A program made the translations under genes and the position numbers. A stretch of DNA of 64,000 nucleotides from NCBI GenBank assembly GCA_013339765.2, contig JABSTR010003205.1:1-64000 (forward strand), written 5' to 3'. Position 1 is the first letter of the stretch, and every line of letters starts with the position of its first letter. Under the pieces are notes generated by a model. It worked only from the letters and a program-made list of their open reading frames with translations, searched no databases and was not told the origin of the DNA. This document shows, one piece after another, positions 22,786 to 34,571 of this stretch. Source of the stretch: Haemaphysalis longicornis (lineage: Eukaryota; Arthropoda; Arachnida; Ixodida; Ixodidae).

Positions 22786-24379
22786 TTTTTTTTTTTCGTG
22801 TGAGGTGTTTTCCAGTCTTCGGTCCAAGTGTCTTCACACGTTCTGCCCTCTCCGTCAGCATGAGCTGATTGGCGTACAGCTGGACAGTGCTGGACAGCGA
22901 TGTCTCCTACTGCTTTAGGTTGGTGTTAGGGAAATGGGGTGGCAAGTCCGGGTTAGGCTACATCCCCGTCTCTGAGGTACAGGGAGCCCGAATGTCCCCA
23001 GAACTTGCATCGAGGTGAATGCTGGTTGGAGAACTGCGTATGGAGACGAACTGAGGGAACGTGTTTGTTTGAAGAAAGCGAAGTGTAGATTCCTGTTTTT
23101 CGCTTAATTGCGGGTGTAGAGGTGGACAGATTCTACGTTATAGCCTTTAATGCTATGTTGTATTGCAGTAACACACAAGGTGGCGTAAGGTTCTCCTTTC
23201 GTGGTCTGACTGGCTGGTGAACAGACTGTCAGTGGAACCGTGGGTGCTCTAGGTTGTTGCAGGTATACTGATTGAACATCGACACAGCGCTGGCGTGGTC
23301 TCTGACGGCATGGAGTATTTTTCTGTGCCGCACGCTACGCTCGGCGCACTTGTTTGGAGCGGGAAGCTTTCGCGGTGAACAGTCCAAGGAAATCCAGGAC
23401 TGTTGTTGGTGAGTCCGTAAGCTTTCGGGCCGTTGAACGGTAACAATTGGCTAGAGCGGCGCTAAGGCATACAACTGTGTGTGGGATCACCCGATCCTCG
23501 TCGAGTCGCGAATTCAGTCGCTCGAATGAAACTGTAACACCGTAGCACGCAGAGTACAGCTGATAAAGGTCCTTGTGCTCAGACTAAAACAGCCCTGGCC
23601 TGCATGCAAGCTTCACGTCTTAGACAGTGCTTACAGCTGACCCAATGCTCCTACCTCTTAGAGCCTTTTGGAGGTTTCTCTAGTCCATATGACGGCGTGA
23701 ACGACTTCTAATGTATAAAAATATTATAAAAAATCGCTTTGCAACATAAAATACAAAGGATCGACTGCCACGCCGGACATAAATTTGCGCATCTTATTTT
23801 TTGTTATGGTTGTTGTCTAATGCGTAAGCGACATATGGGTTGGCGCCAACGAGTTTTCCATTAACATAACCAATTAAAAAATAGCGGTTAGAAAAACATA
23901 ACACGAACTCTTATTTAGCAGCACAAGTATGCGCTGCAGCACGATCGAAACCTCACATTTTTTTCCCTTCAGGCTTCGTAAAGAAAGTGCATGCCGAGCT
24001 TTCTCTCTCAGCATTTATGTTAGAACACATGATCTTGTAATGACCATTACTGAAAAAAAATGAACTTACTGCGCCCCTCTAACACCTGTCTACTCATTCG
24101 TTTGTGCCTCACTGAATAGTTTAATTACCTAACCCCGCCACACCGACGCTTAAAATGATCCATCATGCTCTGAACATCGTACCCTTATTATAGATTATGC
24201 TTTTTTGTGTGCCTGCATTTAGTGCTTTTCATTTTTTGTCCGCCAGTGGGTCCTTCTTTCACTCAATGGCTTTAGTGCGTATGTGGCCAGTAATTTTACA
24301 ATCGCCACAATAAACCTGGTGTGTTCAAACCTGCGTTCCTGCGTTCCCACAATTTCAAAGACTGTTCGATGTGCTCCAC

Positions 24380-24545
24380 TAGCACGAAGTGCTAGTGTGA
24401 TGTATCTGGGATTAGAATTGGATAAGACGCTGCCGGGGTGCGCTCACGTCGAGAGTATATGCAACAAGTTACTTGTGTTGCCACGCGAGCTGTATGCAGT
24501 TAAAAGCATCACGAATGTTCAATTAAAAAAAGATTGTGTATAGCG
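24380..24545 (+). mobile_element. Possible RT-thumb fragment of a non-LTR retrotransposon
   Basis: The reading VMYLGLELDKTLPGCAHVES followed by ICNKLLVLPRELYAVKSITN resembles the (K/V)YLGLxLD...W..HV...KL motif after the RT palm. Only about 50 residues are alignable by eye. Confidence 0.4.
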
Positions 24546-26562
24546 CAACTGCGGTAGTCGATTTTCAGATACGGACTTTCTGCTTATATGCCTCTTTGTT
24601 CTGACATACTGAAAAACAAATAAATAAAATAATCCTAAGTGGGCAAAGAGTTTCTATTAAGTTAACAATCCAGATAACCTGGATAAATAAAAAGCCTATT
24701 CAAAGGGGTAGGTCTTCGAAAGGAGCCATGCAGACAAAATACAAGTTTGTTTTATTCGAAAGATTTCGTGTTTTATAGCGCCACCTGCGCTTGTCCGTCA
24801 GAAAACGATGCTTTAGTCACTAAGAAATTAATCGATTTAAGTTAAAATTTTGATTCCCCGCCAAATCGTGTGTTTTCATGATGTCTGCAATGACATCACA
24901 AGAACAGGTCTTCAAGCTTCTGCGGAGCCTTGTTTGCCGTTAGGCAAACTAGATGGCGCCACCATACCGCGACGGGCCGTTTTCTGCCTTTGCTTTGTTT
25001 TTGCCTTATTTGTAACTGGCTTGTTTTTGTTCAGGTAGAAAATAATCGTTTCGTGAAACATGGTGTTCGCTCCGCAAATATGGTCATGTAGGACAACCGT
25101 CGCTTACGCCAATCGGTCGTGTGGTCTGAGACAACCCCAAAGCGCCGCAGTGTTGTGCCAGCTAAAACAAGCATAGTGCGCGCAGCAGTACGCATCGCTA
25201 CTTCTATGTTTACGTGTACTTTATGTTTACGTGTACCCCATCGTTCTTAGTGCTATAAAAAGAGCTTGCCTTAAAATTAAGCGCTATAGTTCGTTCGGTA
25301 AGCTTTTAAGCCCTGCCTAATCCGAATTTGCTTTTGCCGGCCTCAGCCGATCGAAGAGCTGGTACATATGACTTCATATGTTCTGTTGCGGGAAATGAGC
25401 TAGTTGATCGCATGGGCGCTCGCTTTTTTCTTAATTATATAGCTTTTTTGAACGAAGTTTACCTTAAAAGTGGTGTCAGTAGGATTTTAATGAGGCAATC
25501 TTTCGAATGAGCCAAACTTGTGTATTGTCTACACCTCCCCTTTAAGTCGAACAGTTACGAGATTACGTGATTTAGGCAAACCATTATTTAGATCATCGGG
25601 TCAAAGCGGTGGAACCGAAGAATGGATTTAATTTTAGAAAAAAGCGAATATTACAGCATACCACGAATTTACACCACTTACGGAAAAAGGTACCGAGTGC
25701 ATTACGTGCCTTCCCTTTTTAATTAGCTGTCGATCAGTGCATTGGTCATTACGCCGTTACAGCGAGCAAAGCGTACGCGGAAAAACGTATTCCTGGAAAT
25801 GATACGAAACGTGCTCGCAATGTGTACGTGTTCTTCGTTCTAAAGTGGCCCGAGGAAAAATATGTACTGTATACGGAAACGCTAAGTGTGATTTTTTTAG
25901 TTCAGTTTTGTTTTATTAATGCGAGGTATGCAAGGTATGAAATGACACTTTACATGTCCAAAAATTTATTGATCCACATGTACTGCTGTGATATACTTTT
26001 GGTGGTTGTTCATTGCTGTAGGGTTTTGTTACATCCTGCCTGTCTAGGTTCAGATCTCTTTTATGAACTATTCCAGTGCTTTCAAATATTTGCTTGTTCA
26101 AACATTTCGAACTTTTGTGGGGCGATTCTGTGGTGCGTCTGTGTGGGGATTCTGTGTTTGTCGCACTGCAGTTAACTTGCCGGCTGCCTGTGCCGCACTC
26201 AAGCACAAGAGTCCATAAGCGTCGCAGACTTAGAATGACTGCAATGTACAGTGCAAAAATACTCTTACTTACTTGACTAAGAAAGTATTTTCTACAATAT
26301 TTATGCAAAAACAATGATATCATTTTTATGATTACAGACGCGCACGCGATGTGCTTATCCACGTTTTTCGTGCGTCAACGTTTATATACTTTCTTTTGTA
26401 TTCGTACATTATCTCATATCTTGCAACGAGCCATCCGTGAGAAAGAGCTCCAACGCGTGTCCGTCGTATAACCGAGCGCCTTCCGTGCGCAATGTGTCGG
26501 AACAAAAGTGGTTTAAGTGGCGCACTGATATTTTCTTCTTTCGCTTCTCCGCCTTCACGCAG

Positions 26563-27170
26563 GTACCAGGAGGAAAACGTGGTGCTCCTCGACGCGAGGC
26601 GGCACGCACGTGGTCGCGCCCCGGCACCTGCTCAAGGGCCGCTGGTCCGTGACCGACCTGCCTCTCAACCGACTCGTGGCCCCCGGCGCGGTCATCGACA
26701 TCGTCATCCACGTGCTGCGCAGTCGAGACTACCGACTGCGCATCTCCGACGTCATGCGCTGGGAGGACATCCACGGAAGGCTTCCCCAAGGGTGCGTGCT
26801 CTTCGTGCGCACGGGCTGGTCCCGCTTCTGGCCGTCCTGGTACAAGTACCACGGGCAGCCCGCGGTCAACGGCACGTCCTCGCCGCTCGACACGAGGCCG
26901 CACCACCCGGGCATCCACCCCGACACGGCCACGTGGCTCGTGTCCAAGCGCAAAGGTGTACGGCGTCGGCATCGACGCACCGTCCCTGGACTACGCATGT
27001 CCAAGGATCTGGGCGCGCAGCACATTCTGCTCGCGGCCAACGTCTATGGACTCGTAAACGTTGCGAACCTCCAGGAGCTTCCCTCCGTCGGCTCCACGCT
27101 GTTTGTATTCCCAATGAAGATCCGGGGAGCCGGCGCATCTCCTGTACGCATCCTGGCTGTAGTACCCTGA
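26563..27170 (+). CDS. Exon 2 (terminal) of cyclase-family protein, with three frame breaks
   Basis: The exon follows an acceptor (CTTCACGCAG at 26562) and completes the CG|G arginine codon begun in exon 1. It encodes YQEENVVLLD, then the family core: GGTHVVAPRH, LPLNRLVAPGAVIDI, LPQGCVLFVRTGW, GVGIDAPSLD, ANVYGL, and VFPMKIRG near the end. It stops with TGA at 27168-27170. The reading frame moves at about 26593-26598 (one base too many, or two too few) and again at about 26952-26956; a compensating shift at about 26993-27000 restores it. The family zinc motif HxGTHxDxPxH is changed: GTHVVAPRH keeps two histidines, but Val replaces the Asp and no His is seen in the first position. Combined length with exon 1 is about 260 residues, normal for the family. 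It may be a pseudogene, an inactive paralogue, or a real gene in uncorrected long-read sequence. Confidence 0.75.
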
Positions 27171-29305
27171 GCTTGAATCACGAGTGTTTGAAGCTCGTCG
27201 GACGTTACCGAATGTAGAGAGAAAGCGGCAAGCACCGCGTGACTAGTGCTCGCCAGAAAGACCCCGCTTCGTTTTAACCTAGCTTTGACTAGGCGTTTGT
27301 TAGAGGCTTTGCCGCAAGAGTCTGGAGTCATCTCATCCGTTTCATTGCCGGGGTACAACGCGTCGGTTTTCCTTTATCCGTCAAAGGTGTGCCTGGCATC
27401 GTCGATTTTTCAGGGTTGGTGGTTAACGCATCTTTTGGTGCAACGAAAAGTAATGTATAGATCGTAAGTTGCTGAAGATGTCCTTGTTATATCGCGTCGC
27501 AGATTGTTGCCTGAGTAGTCAATGGCTGGCCCGCTTTCAAGATTGCAAATTGCGTTCTGTTTGTTCTGAGGAAATCTTCGCTGCATGGCGTGTGGGAAGG
27601 GAAGGGAAGGGAAGAGGACGGCGACTGGAGTTGCACGTCGCAATGTCATAAGCTGAAAGGAACTTCAACCATCACACCTTATTAAAGCAACAAAGTCAAT
27701 TATCTGTCATAATATCGCGTGTAGCTGGTGCGTTGCCTGTCAGCGTGCTGAAGACAGTTCTAGCTGGCACGGTGGCGTACGGTTCTGCACAACTGTATTG
27801 TTTTCGTCCCAGGTGACGGCATCAGTTTTCACCATCGAGGCAAAATGGCAAAAAAATTCTTCCACATGTAGTGCTGGTGTACGTAAAAGGGTTCAAAATG
27901 GTCGAAAATATTTCATCACCCCCCGTCGCAATGTGTCTCATACCTCAGCTGTACCTTTGTTGTACGGAATGCTTTAAATTTTAATTCCTGGCACGTTAAC
28001 CAGCTTTTGCGTCAACACCCATTCACCAAAATATTTAGCACGTCCTTTTGAACGAAACCCATGATACATCACCACTTGAATTTTACCCCAAGCCATTTAC
28101 TTCGCTATTTATTTCGCTTGCAAAAAAAAGGCCCATATTAACAGTCACTATCTTGCATTTCGCCTGTTTGCTCGCACAACACACCTGCGCAAAAGGCTGT
28201 TCCATCAACGCCTTCCAATCGTATTAAATATAGCAGCGACAAAATTCGAAGTAGTAATGTATGAAGTTAGAAATTGTGGAATGGAATTCGCAGGATTTGT
28301 TATTCTGTTTGCTTGTGTTTACTGTGCGTATGATTTGTCACCATGATTTAATGAAACCCGTAGGGCTCTACACGCAGTAAAGTTACTTGCCGCGTATGAA
28401 TGCATAAATACATTATGTTCGTGCATGCACTTGTATAGCCTGCTACAGGGTCCCCTGAAAAAATTAGCTATAGCGTTGTGTAGTCTTGCTATCATTGCTC
28501 TACACTGGGTAACAGCCGAAGACTGTGCGTATGGGCACATTTCTGCCGCCACTTATGATAACGCAGGTCATCGGATGACATGTCGTGATGTCTGTCAGGC
28601 GGTGTTGTGATCACGGTTTGCTGCCGTAGCGTTCCGAGGTCATATGTCATGGTATTCTCCAGCGCGTGCAATCACCCAATTAACCTCTCGTGCTCCGGAT
28701 GCTCTTATATTTCCCTCATTGTGGTCGAAGATTATGCGCACGGCCGCGTATTTCGACCTTGCAAGTCTACGCTCACGAAATGCACATTTGTTGCCCATCA
28801 TTTTATTATAGTTCACAGCGCATCTGCTTCCCTCGTGTACGAAGTGTCATCATGTTGGTGAAGAAAAGTTGACCCGCTTGTTTCGGCTTCAACCGACTCA
28901 TTGTAAATAAAGGATGGTGTTCTTTTACCGTTGACCTCTAAACGTGCGTCTTTACTCAATTACTGCTTCCTGCAACTTTACACTCACTTCAAACAAAAGG
29001 AGTGGAGTAAAGAAAAACTTTCCGCTTTGCACAGGTTTCTTACCAAGACATGAGTTCACCGCTTTTAGTGACCCCCTCCGATTTCGAGCAACCAAGGCAA
29101 CATCCGAATAAAGTGTATATCCAACAATGAATCACATTCACGTCGTCAACCATGTAATGGAAAAATTTGGGGAGTATAATCAACCTTTTTACATGCCAGT
29201 TACAGATAACGAAAAATCATTTGACTCAGAAGAGGTGCCTGCAAAAATGGGTAGCGTGCAGATAACAGGGAGCGCAAGGCACGTTCCTACTGCGCTATTG
29301 GAGTT
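27171..29305. other. No gene recognised
   Basis: The 3' flank of the cyclase-family gene. ATTAAA at about 27680 could serve as its polyadenylation signal. Otherwise AT-rich unique-looking sequence. Confidence 0.4.
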
Positions 29306-29309
29306 CATC

Positions 29310-29415
29310 TAAAAGAAATGCATGGTCGCCGTTATAGTTCCCCAGGAGGTCAAAATTATTCCGAAGCCCTCAAATATAGTACCATTCATAGCCTGCGGTC
29401 TAACTTGGGAGAGTA
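29310..29415 (+). mobile_element. Eroded tail of the Ruka-like SINE
   Basis: AGTTCCCCAGGAGGTCAAAA followed by TTATTCCGAAGCCCTCAAAT aligns by eye with the SINE body at 21.8 kb, with many changes. Confidence 0.45.
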
Positions 29416-29499
29416 AACACCCCATATTTAAAATGTATATGAGCATGATGTTTCAACAAGAAGAGCGGGAAGTTTCCCATTAGGTAGGGCGTAAGGCAA

Positions 29500-30225
29500 T
29501 GGAACACCATCTCACCGAAACCATTTACAGCATATCTGCGAGTAGTTAGGAAACTTGATTAGGAGAAGTCGAGGTCACGAGAAAATGGAGAATATTTGCA
29601 CCGTTTGACATTTGCGAATGACATCATCTTGCTCTGGAGAAAGACTACAGCAACGCACGCTTTAGAAACTGTACTTTGGAATATGTTGAAAGAGAAATAT
29701 GAATAAATCGAACGCAATGATAAATATGCACGCAGAAAGCACCCCCTCCACCAACGGCAGTAAAATACTAGAAGAGATAGGCGCACTATCCTGGCAAAGT
29801 TGTGAAAGCAATTCAAGCACCGAGAACAAAATCAGCCCTACAGTCACAATGGTATATAGAGTGCATCCAGTCACACTCTGTAGTAATGAACGGTGTCCTA
29901 CCTCTGGCATTTTGAAGGAAGGTGCACAGCCACTGCGCACTGCCGGTGATGACTCACGGGGCAATAACTTGAGGAATTACTGAGCACTTAGAAGGAAAAT
30001 TTAGGTCGACCAATTACAGGAATGACGTTTAGACGTGTGAAACGAGCGTCTTAGGTAAGGGAGGAAACTCAGGTGGGAGACATCCGGATGAAAGTGTGGC
30101 GTTAGGCTCGACATGTGATGCGGAGAAATGACAGCCGGTGGACACCCGGGGTAGCGAAATGGTTGCCAAGAGAGGCCGATAACTAAATGGAGGGATGAAA
30201 TAAGAATATTCAGGTACAAATAACT
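29500..30225 (+). mobile_element. Decayed RTE-type retrotransposon ORF2 fragment
   Basis: The + strand reads SPKPFTAYLRVVRKLD, then ENGEYLHRLTFANDIILLWR. This is the RTE-type block before and around the catalytic box, with FADD changed to FAND. Near 30.13-30.20 kb it reads RNDSRWTPGVAKWLPREADN, the conserved D-x-RWT-x-x-V-x-x-W-x-PR block of RTE ORF2 C-termini. The middle is too eroded to align by eye, and stops are frequent. Confidence 0.6.
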
Positions 30226-30285
30226 GAACACACCCTGTTCAAAGGCACAAGACAGTAACTGTTGGAGGTTTATGGAGACGTGTGA

Positions 30286-30525
30286 TAATTGGCTCAGTGG
30301 CTAAGGCGTTCTGCTCCTGAGTCCGAGGACGCGGGTTGGACCCCGGCTGCAGTGGATGCTTTTCATATAGACGCGAAAAGCGGAAACACCCGTGAGTCGA
30401 GAATTCGTCGTACGTCAAAGATACCCCAGGCGATGGAAATTAATCTGGAGCCTTCCACAAAAGCGCGCCACATAGCCCATGCGTATATAGATGTATAGCT
30501 TCGGCAGGTTAAAACTAAGAATCAA
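30286..30525 (+). mobile_element. tRNA-derived SINE, full copy (Ruka-like)
   Basis: The A box (GGCTCAGTGGCTAAGG at 30291) and the B box (GGGTTGGACCCC region) give a tRNA-like head. The body includes GACGCGAAAAGCGGAAACAC and GATACCCCAGGCGATGGAAA, and the 3' end is AATCAATC. The layout and body match my memory of the abundant tick tRNA-SINE described as Ruka. The body is shared with copies at 21.75, 10.8 and 29.3 kb in this window. Confidence 0.75.
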
Positions 30526-30529
30526 TCGC

Positions 30530-31902
30530 AGAGAGATCTGCTGTCGATAATAGTAACGAGGACGATGGTGGCGACGACGATGATGATGATAATGGCGAAC
30601 ACGATTATTATTATTAGGGTGGTGACGGTGATATCTTCAGTGTACTTGCGACCTTCATCGAACTAGCACTGATGTAATGAGAAAAGTCGGCCTTTTCGGG
30701 TCTCGGTTTATTTCGACGAATAGACTCAGCAAAGGCAGACACAGGAAGCGATACGATGGGCGATATCGGTTTTATACAACATCACATTAAATTTCGAAGT
30801 GTTGCAGTGCTCCTACAAGCAAGAGAACTGTTGGACGTCAGTTGCACCATTTTCAGGAAAATTGTACCGCTAATGACCTGAGGTTTGATAACGAAGCCTC
30901 ATTACATTTCATTTCATATCATTACATCTCAATACATTTGATTTTATTACAGGCACACTTCCGAAATGAATAATAACGCACGGTTGCGCACATTCTCGTG
31001 ATACAAGAAGCGCGCATTTGCTTTGGAAATATCGTACTCAAAGTCTGTTTACGGGAGTGGTTGAGGTAATTTTTTTACTGCTGCGTTATTTCTAAATACG
31101 TGTTTATTCCAAAATGTGCTCGCGTGGCACCTTTTTAGTCACAGAAAATAAATTCCGGCTGGAGGTATGTTTGTAAAAGTGAGGAAGAAAGAAAAATAAG
31201 AAAAATAAGAAAGAAAATACACCTAGATGGCATCGGGCCAATTAACCTGTGCGCCCCGGGGCACGCATTCCTACTTTGACACGCTTTACTTACCTTTGCC
31301 GAAAAAGTCAATGATGAGACCTTGCTTTGAAAGTGTGTTCACACACTGTTTACAGAAGACAACCCCGAACGCGCGTAAGCCCCACGAGCCGAATGGCCCG
31401 GAGTCAGCTGACGGTTATAGCACTCCCAAATTCAAATTTTATTTAAACTCTTATTGACCCATACGATGAAAAACATAAAACACACCTTCTGTGCAGTTTA
31501 TATATGTTTTTATACTAACTAAGAACAGTTCAGCAGCGATATTCCAGTACAACCCGAAAAAAAAAAGCAATGTGCAAAGAAAACTTCTGTTGCGGTGTTG
31601 TCAGCAACCCTTCGTTATTGCCAACTCCGTGGTTAACAAATTCACGTTGAGACTGTTAGAAAAAGAGAACTTTAATTGCACATACCATTGAGACAGACAG
31701 TAAGTATTAAAACAGTCAGAGCGAGAGCAAAAAGCGTTTGCAGTCAATACATAGAAGAAAACAAACCTTGCCGAACATTTCATTCTCCTGAAAACCCGCG
31801 GTCGTGTCCTGACTCGCAACACTTCCCTACGTCTGTTTCGCCACAATGCAGCCGAATGGCCAGTCCGTACGTGCAAAGTAACAAATGTACCAAGGCCCGT
31901 CA

Positions 31903-31998
<96 letters not shown>

Positions 31999-32440
31999 GG
32001 AAAACTAACAAGGGCGCGACAGTCCCAGTGCTATTAGCTTTCACGGATGCAACGCATTAGGGTTTGGAACAACAATGCAATCTGCACGGTGACGCAATGC
32101 ACTGCTATGGGTTAAGCCACATATAGCAATCGTAGAGTTGCTCTATATAACTCTATACAGCTCCATAGAACTATTTATATAGCTCCCTGCCGGAGCTAGA
32201 CGAACCCTACGCAATCCCTAAGCGCAGGCCCCATTTTTATTCATATCTTGCGCAGGGTCTGATCACTGAGCTCTTTTGCCAATTTAAGCGCAATTATTGG
32301 TCATTGAGGTGCAGTGGGCTGAAGCAGACGAAGGGAGTGCACTTAATTGAGCGGGGATGATTAAACGGTCAATCGTTTAATTTTTATCACAAAAACTGTG
32401 CCAAGCACTCTGGTAGTACTAACTACGCGATAATCCTTTT
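30530..32440. other. No gene recognised
   Basis: A degenerate GAT/GAC-rich patch at 30555-30640 and the GA microsatellite. Nothing coding is supported. Confidence 0.5.
31909..31995 (+). repeat. GA microsatellite
   Basis: About 87 bp of uninterrupted GA. Confidence 0.95.
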
Positions 32441-32447
32441 TTCTGGA

Positions 32448-32457
32448 TTTATTTATT
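32448..32457 (-). terminator. Polyadenylation signals of the small secreted-peptide-like gene
   Basis: The - strand reads AATAAATAAA, two overlapping AATAAA hexamers, about 200 nt after the TAA of exon C. Position and strand fit the 3' UTR of that gene. Confidence 0.55.
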
Positions 32458-32651
32458 GTAAATATGAAGATATTTGTAGGTATTCAACAGGAAGGAACAA
32501 GCAGGCCTGACAATGTAGCAGTTCTAACTTGTACGGCCCTTCTTAGTACGTGCGAACGACATGCCTATTCGACAACAATAAAACTAAAAGGAAACGAGAA
32601 CAACGAATCGGCAACGCCGGCAACTTTTTTGGCCAGCACAGTATTTCTTCG

Positions 32652-32734
32652 TTAGCCCTGTCCGCCGAGGAAAGGCAGCAGTCCTCCCAGGAGGTCCCCA
32701 TTTAGAACGGTGCCGAGGATGCCCGTGAAGATCT
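32652..32734 (-). CDS. Terminal exon of the small secreted-peptide-like gene (exon C)
   Basis: The - strand exon follows a pyrimidine-rich acceptor (TTTTTTTCTTTTCAG) and completes a GAG codon with the last base of exon B. It encodes EIFTGILGTVLNGDLLGG and then LLPFLGGQG before TAA at 32652-32654. About 200 nt downstream on the same strand are two overlapping AATAAA signals (plus coordinates 32448-32457). Acceptor, phase, stop and polyadenylation signal agree, so this is very likely the 3' end of the transcript. The joined C-terminal region is about 91 residues, of which about 82 follow the RHKR site. The intron between exons B and C is 4.87 kb. Confidence 0.65.
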
Positions 32735-33199
32735 CTGAAAAGAAAAAAAGTTCTCTCTTTGGCCGTCATCGCCATAGGGTGTCTTCACTCGGATTTCTTA
32801 TGACCCCAGTCTTTGATAGGGAGCGGTATCGGTGGGTACCGCAGGGGACCGCCGTGGGTGTTGTAGAAGAAGTAGTTTATCGCCTCTTGTAAAAGAGGAA
32901 GTTTACACGTGAAGATATATCCATACGAGGGTCCCATAGTTGATACTGCACCGGGACCCTGGATATATGATTACATAGAAAACATACAGTGAAAGCAGCT
33001 AAGGGCAATTTAAATAGTCACAAGTCTCAGAGTTACACTTATGGAGATAAAGTAACAACAGAGCAATACGAACCAAGAACTCATGTAGTAACATTACTAA
33101 GCAGACTCAATTATAAGAAAAGGATGAGAAGGAAAGAAATACAAAAGAAAGACAAAAGAAAGGCGTTCCCTATTTTGGATAAAGTGTCTTCGCCCAGGC

Positions 33200-33605
33200 G
33201 TAGAGGACACTAATGACGGCCCTCAGAAGAGGCGGAATGGCAACAGGTCATCCGTAGCGTGGTGCTTGTGGTACGAGGCCCGAAGACCTCAGCATGGACC
33301 GACCGGCAGAGCTGCGAGAGTGTCTCCCTATGTGTGCGGTTCGTTGTGCGACGATAAGTTAGGAGAAGGTATTCTGTATCCCTAGGTGCAGTAGGTTCAC
33401 AGTTGATGTGTGTTGGGGGAGGCCGAGCGTCCGCTTGTGTGTCGTACGGATGATGCTATCAATATTCTCCCACTTCGTTTTCCGAACGGTGAGAAAAGGC
33501 AATGCATATGTAACGCGCGAGATGAAGAAAGCCTGCATCATCTTAATGCGGTTGCACTCCTTCATGCCCTTGTGCCAAAACCGCACGCGACACATTCTTT
33601 CGTAG
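33200..33605 (-). mobile_element. Fragment of an RNase-H-type non-LTR retrotransposon ORF2
   Basis: The - strand reads RHKGMKECNRIKMMQAF-like text: WHKGMKECNRIKMMQAFFIS, RVTYALPFL, IIRTTHKRTLGLPQHTSTVN, LLHLGIQNT. It corresponds to the segment after the RT of the complete element here (RGMREASLLRLLQAFVVSQV, IRKSYRAALGLL, LASLGVHNTLSE). The two are relatives but clearly different families. About 80 codons remain open, then the similarity fades. Confidence 0.65.
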
Positions 33606-34189
33606 GGGTCATGCCATCATGGAGCACGTTTGAAAATGATAAGGTCCCTTTTCGTAGAAATCAGCATAAAAAAGGAAGGCCAATGAGTCATATTTTTACA
33701 CCAAACAACTGCTTTTGTTTTAATTAAGATATGGCAAACAGGAACGAAGCGGCACTTGCGGTGGTCGACTCCAAGGGGAGCCCCATCGATACACCATCTG
33801 TAAGCTGCACGTGCTGCACAGAGGCAGAGTAAATTGCGATCCGTCTAGCCATAACCCTCAGCCGGTCTCCACATCTAAGCATCATAACCAAGTCGGTCTT
33901 ACTATATTTTTTTAATTGCAGGGTATCACTTAGAACGGTGGCAACACTGCTGCAAGGGCCCACAGCTGGCTTAACACTCTTACCTAACGAGAAAGGAGAG
34001 AGCCAACGAGACTGCTCGAGATATGGTTCGCCGAGAGCCTCGAAGGACCCCGGTAAACAGCCAGCAACGTTTTGGTTGTAAGGACCATCTTCATACTTTC
34101 GGTGATATTCGCGACCATTTCCGCCAGGGTAGTGCCTGTTTTCCACCACCGGATCCATAACTCAGTCGCAGGCATGCTGTCCTTCTCAG

Positions 34190-34571
34190 GCAGATTCGAA
34201 CACTACCATTCCCCACTCCACATCTCATGTCCATCGTATATCGTGCGGAATATAAAGATGCTTGCTCTTCTGTTCTGTAAAACGAGCCTCACTTCACCAC
34301 ATCATTTGGTCTTGCCCAGTCATCCCGTCATCAGGTAGAAGAACTCATCCCATACTTCATAACATATCATATTTCCCAGAGTGGCAGGCTACCATCTCTA
34401 GCCCAACTGCTCTCGTGCAAGAAGCCCCCGCCCAGTTGTCTGAAGACATCGCGCCCACAAAACATCGGTAGCCAGATGACTGAGTGAATAATTCAGTGGT
34501 ACCAGCATCACAACTTTTGGACAAAATAAAGGTACTACTACTACTACTACTACTACTAGTACTACTACTAT
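34190..34571 (+). mobile_element. 3' end of a non-LTR retrotransposon with ACT-repeat tail
   Basis: The translation includes HTTIPHSTSHVHRISCGIY, a degraded CCHC region with HHLVLPSHPVI, then EWQATISSPTALVQEAPAQL and KHR before a stop. This is the usual C-terminal pattern of RNase-H-type tick elements (W-x-A-x-x-S-S). After it come AATAAAGG (about 34526) and an ACT trinucleotide tract to 34571, which looks like the element's own tail. Confidence 0.55.
34532..34571 (+). repeat. ACT trinucleotide tract
   Basis: About 13 ACT units with one change (AGT), at the end of a retrotransposon fragment. Confidence 0.85.

Larger units (their letters stand above)
9992..26562 (+). other. Large intron of the cyclase-family gene
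   Basis: Between the GTAAGT donor and the CAG acceptor I find no further exon of the family, and the two flanking exons give a continuous family alignment. The intron holds several repeats listed separately: SINE heads near 10.6-10.9 kb, CCAAT-array repeats, the 15-copy tandem array, a foldback hairpin and an RNase-H-type retrotransposon tail at 21.2 kb. The stretches 11.0-13.9, 16.7-17.9, 20.2-21.2, 22.9-24.3 and 24.6-26.5 kb show nothing I can name. There is a run of about 16 G at 11821-11836. Confidence 0.6.

Noticed and set aside
26409..26972. 187-residue - strand frame over the cyclase exon
   Set aside because: It is a shadow of the + strand exon, which has clear family motifs.
31601..32044. 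Ser/Leu-rich and Arg/Glu-rich frames near 31.6-32.0 kb
   Set aside because: They come from the GA microsatellite.
33724..34158. 144-residue - strand frame
   Set aside because: No recognised motif; it overlaps an alternative frame and adjoins a retrotransposon tail.
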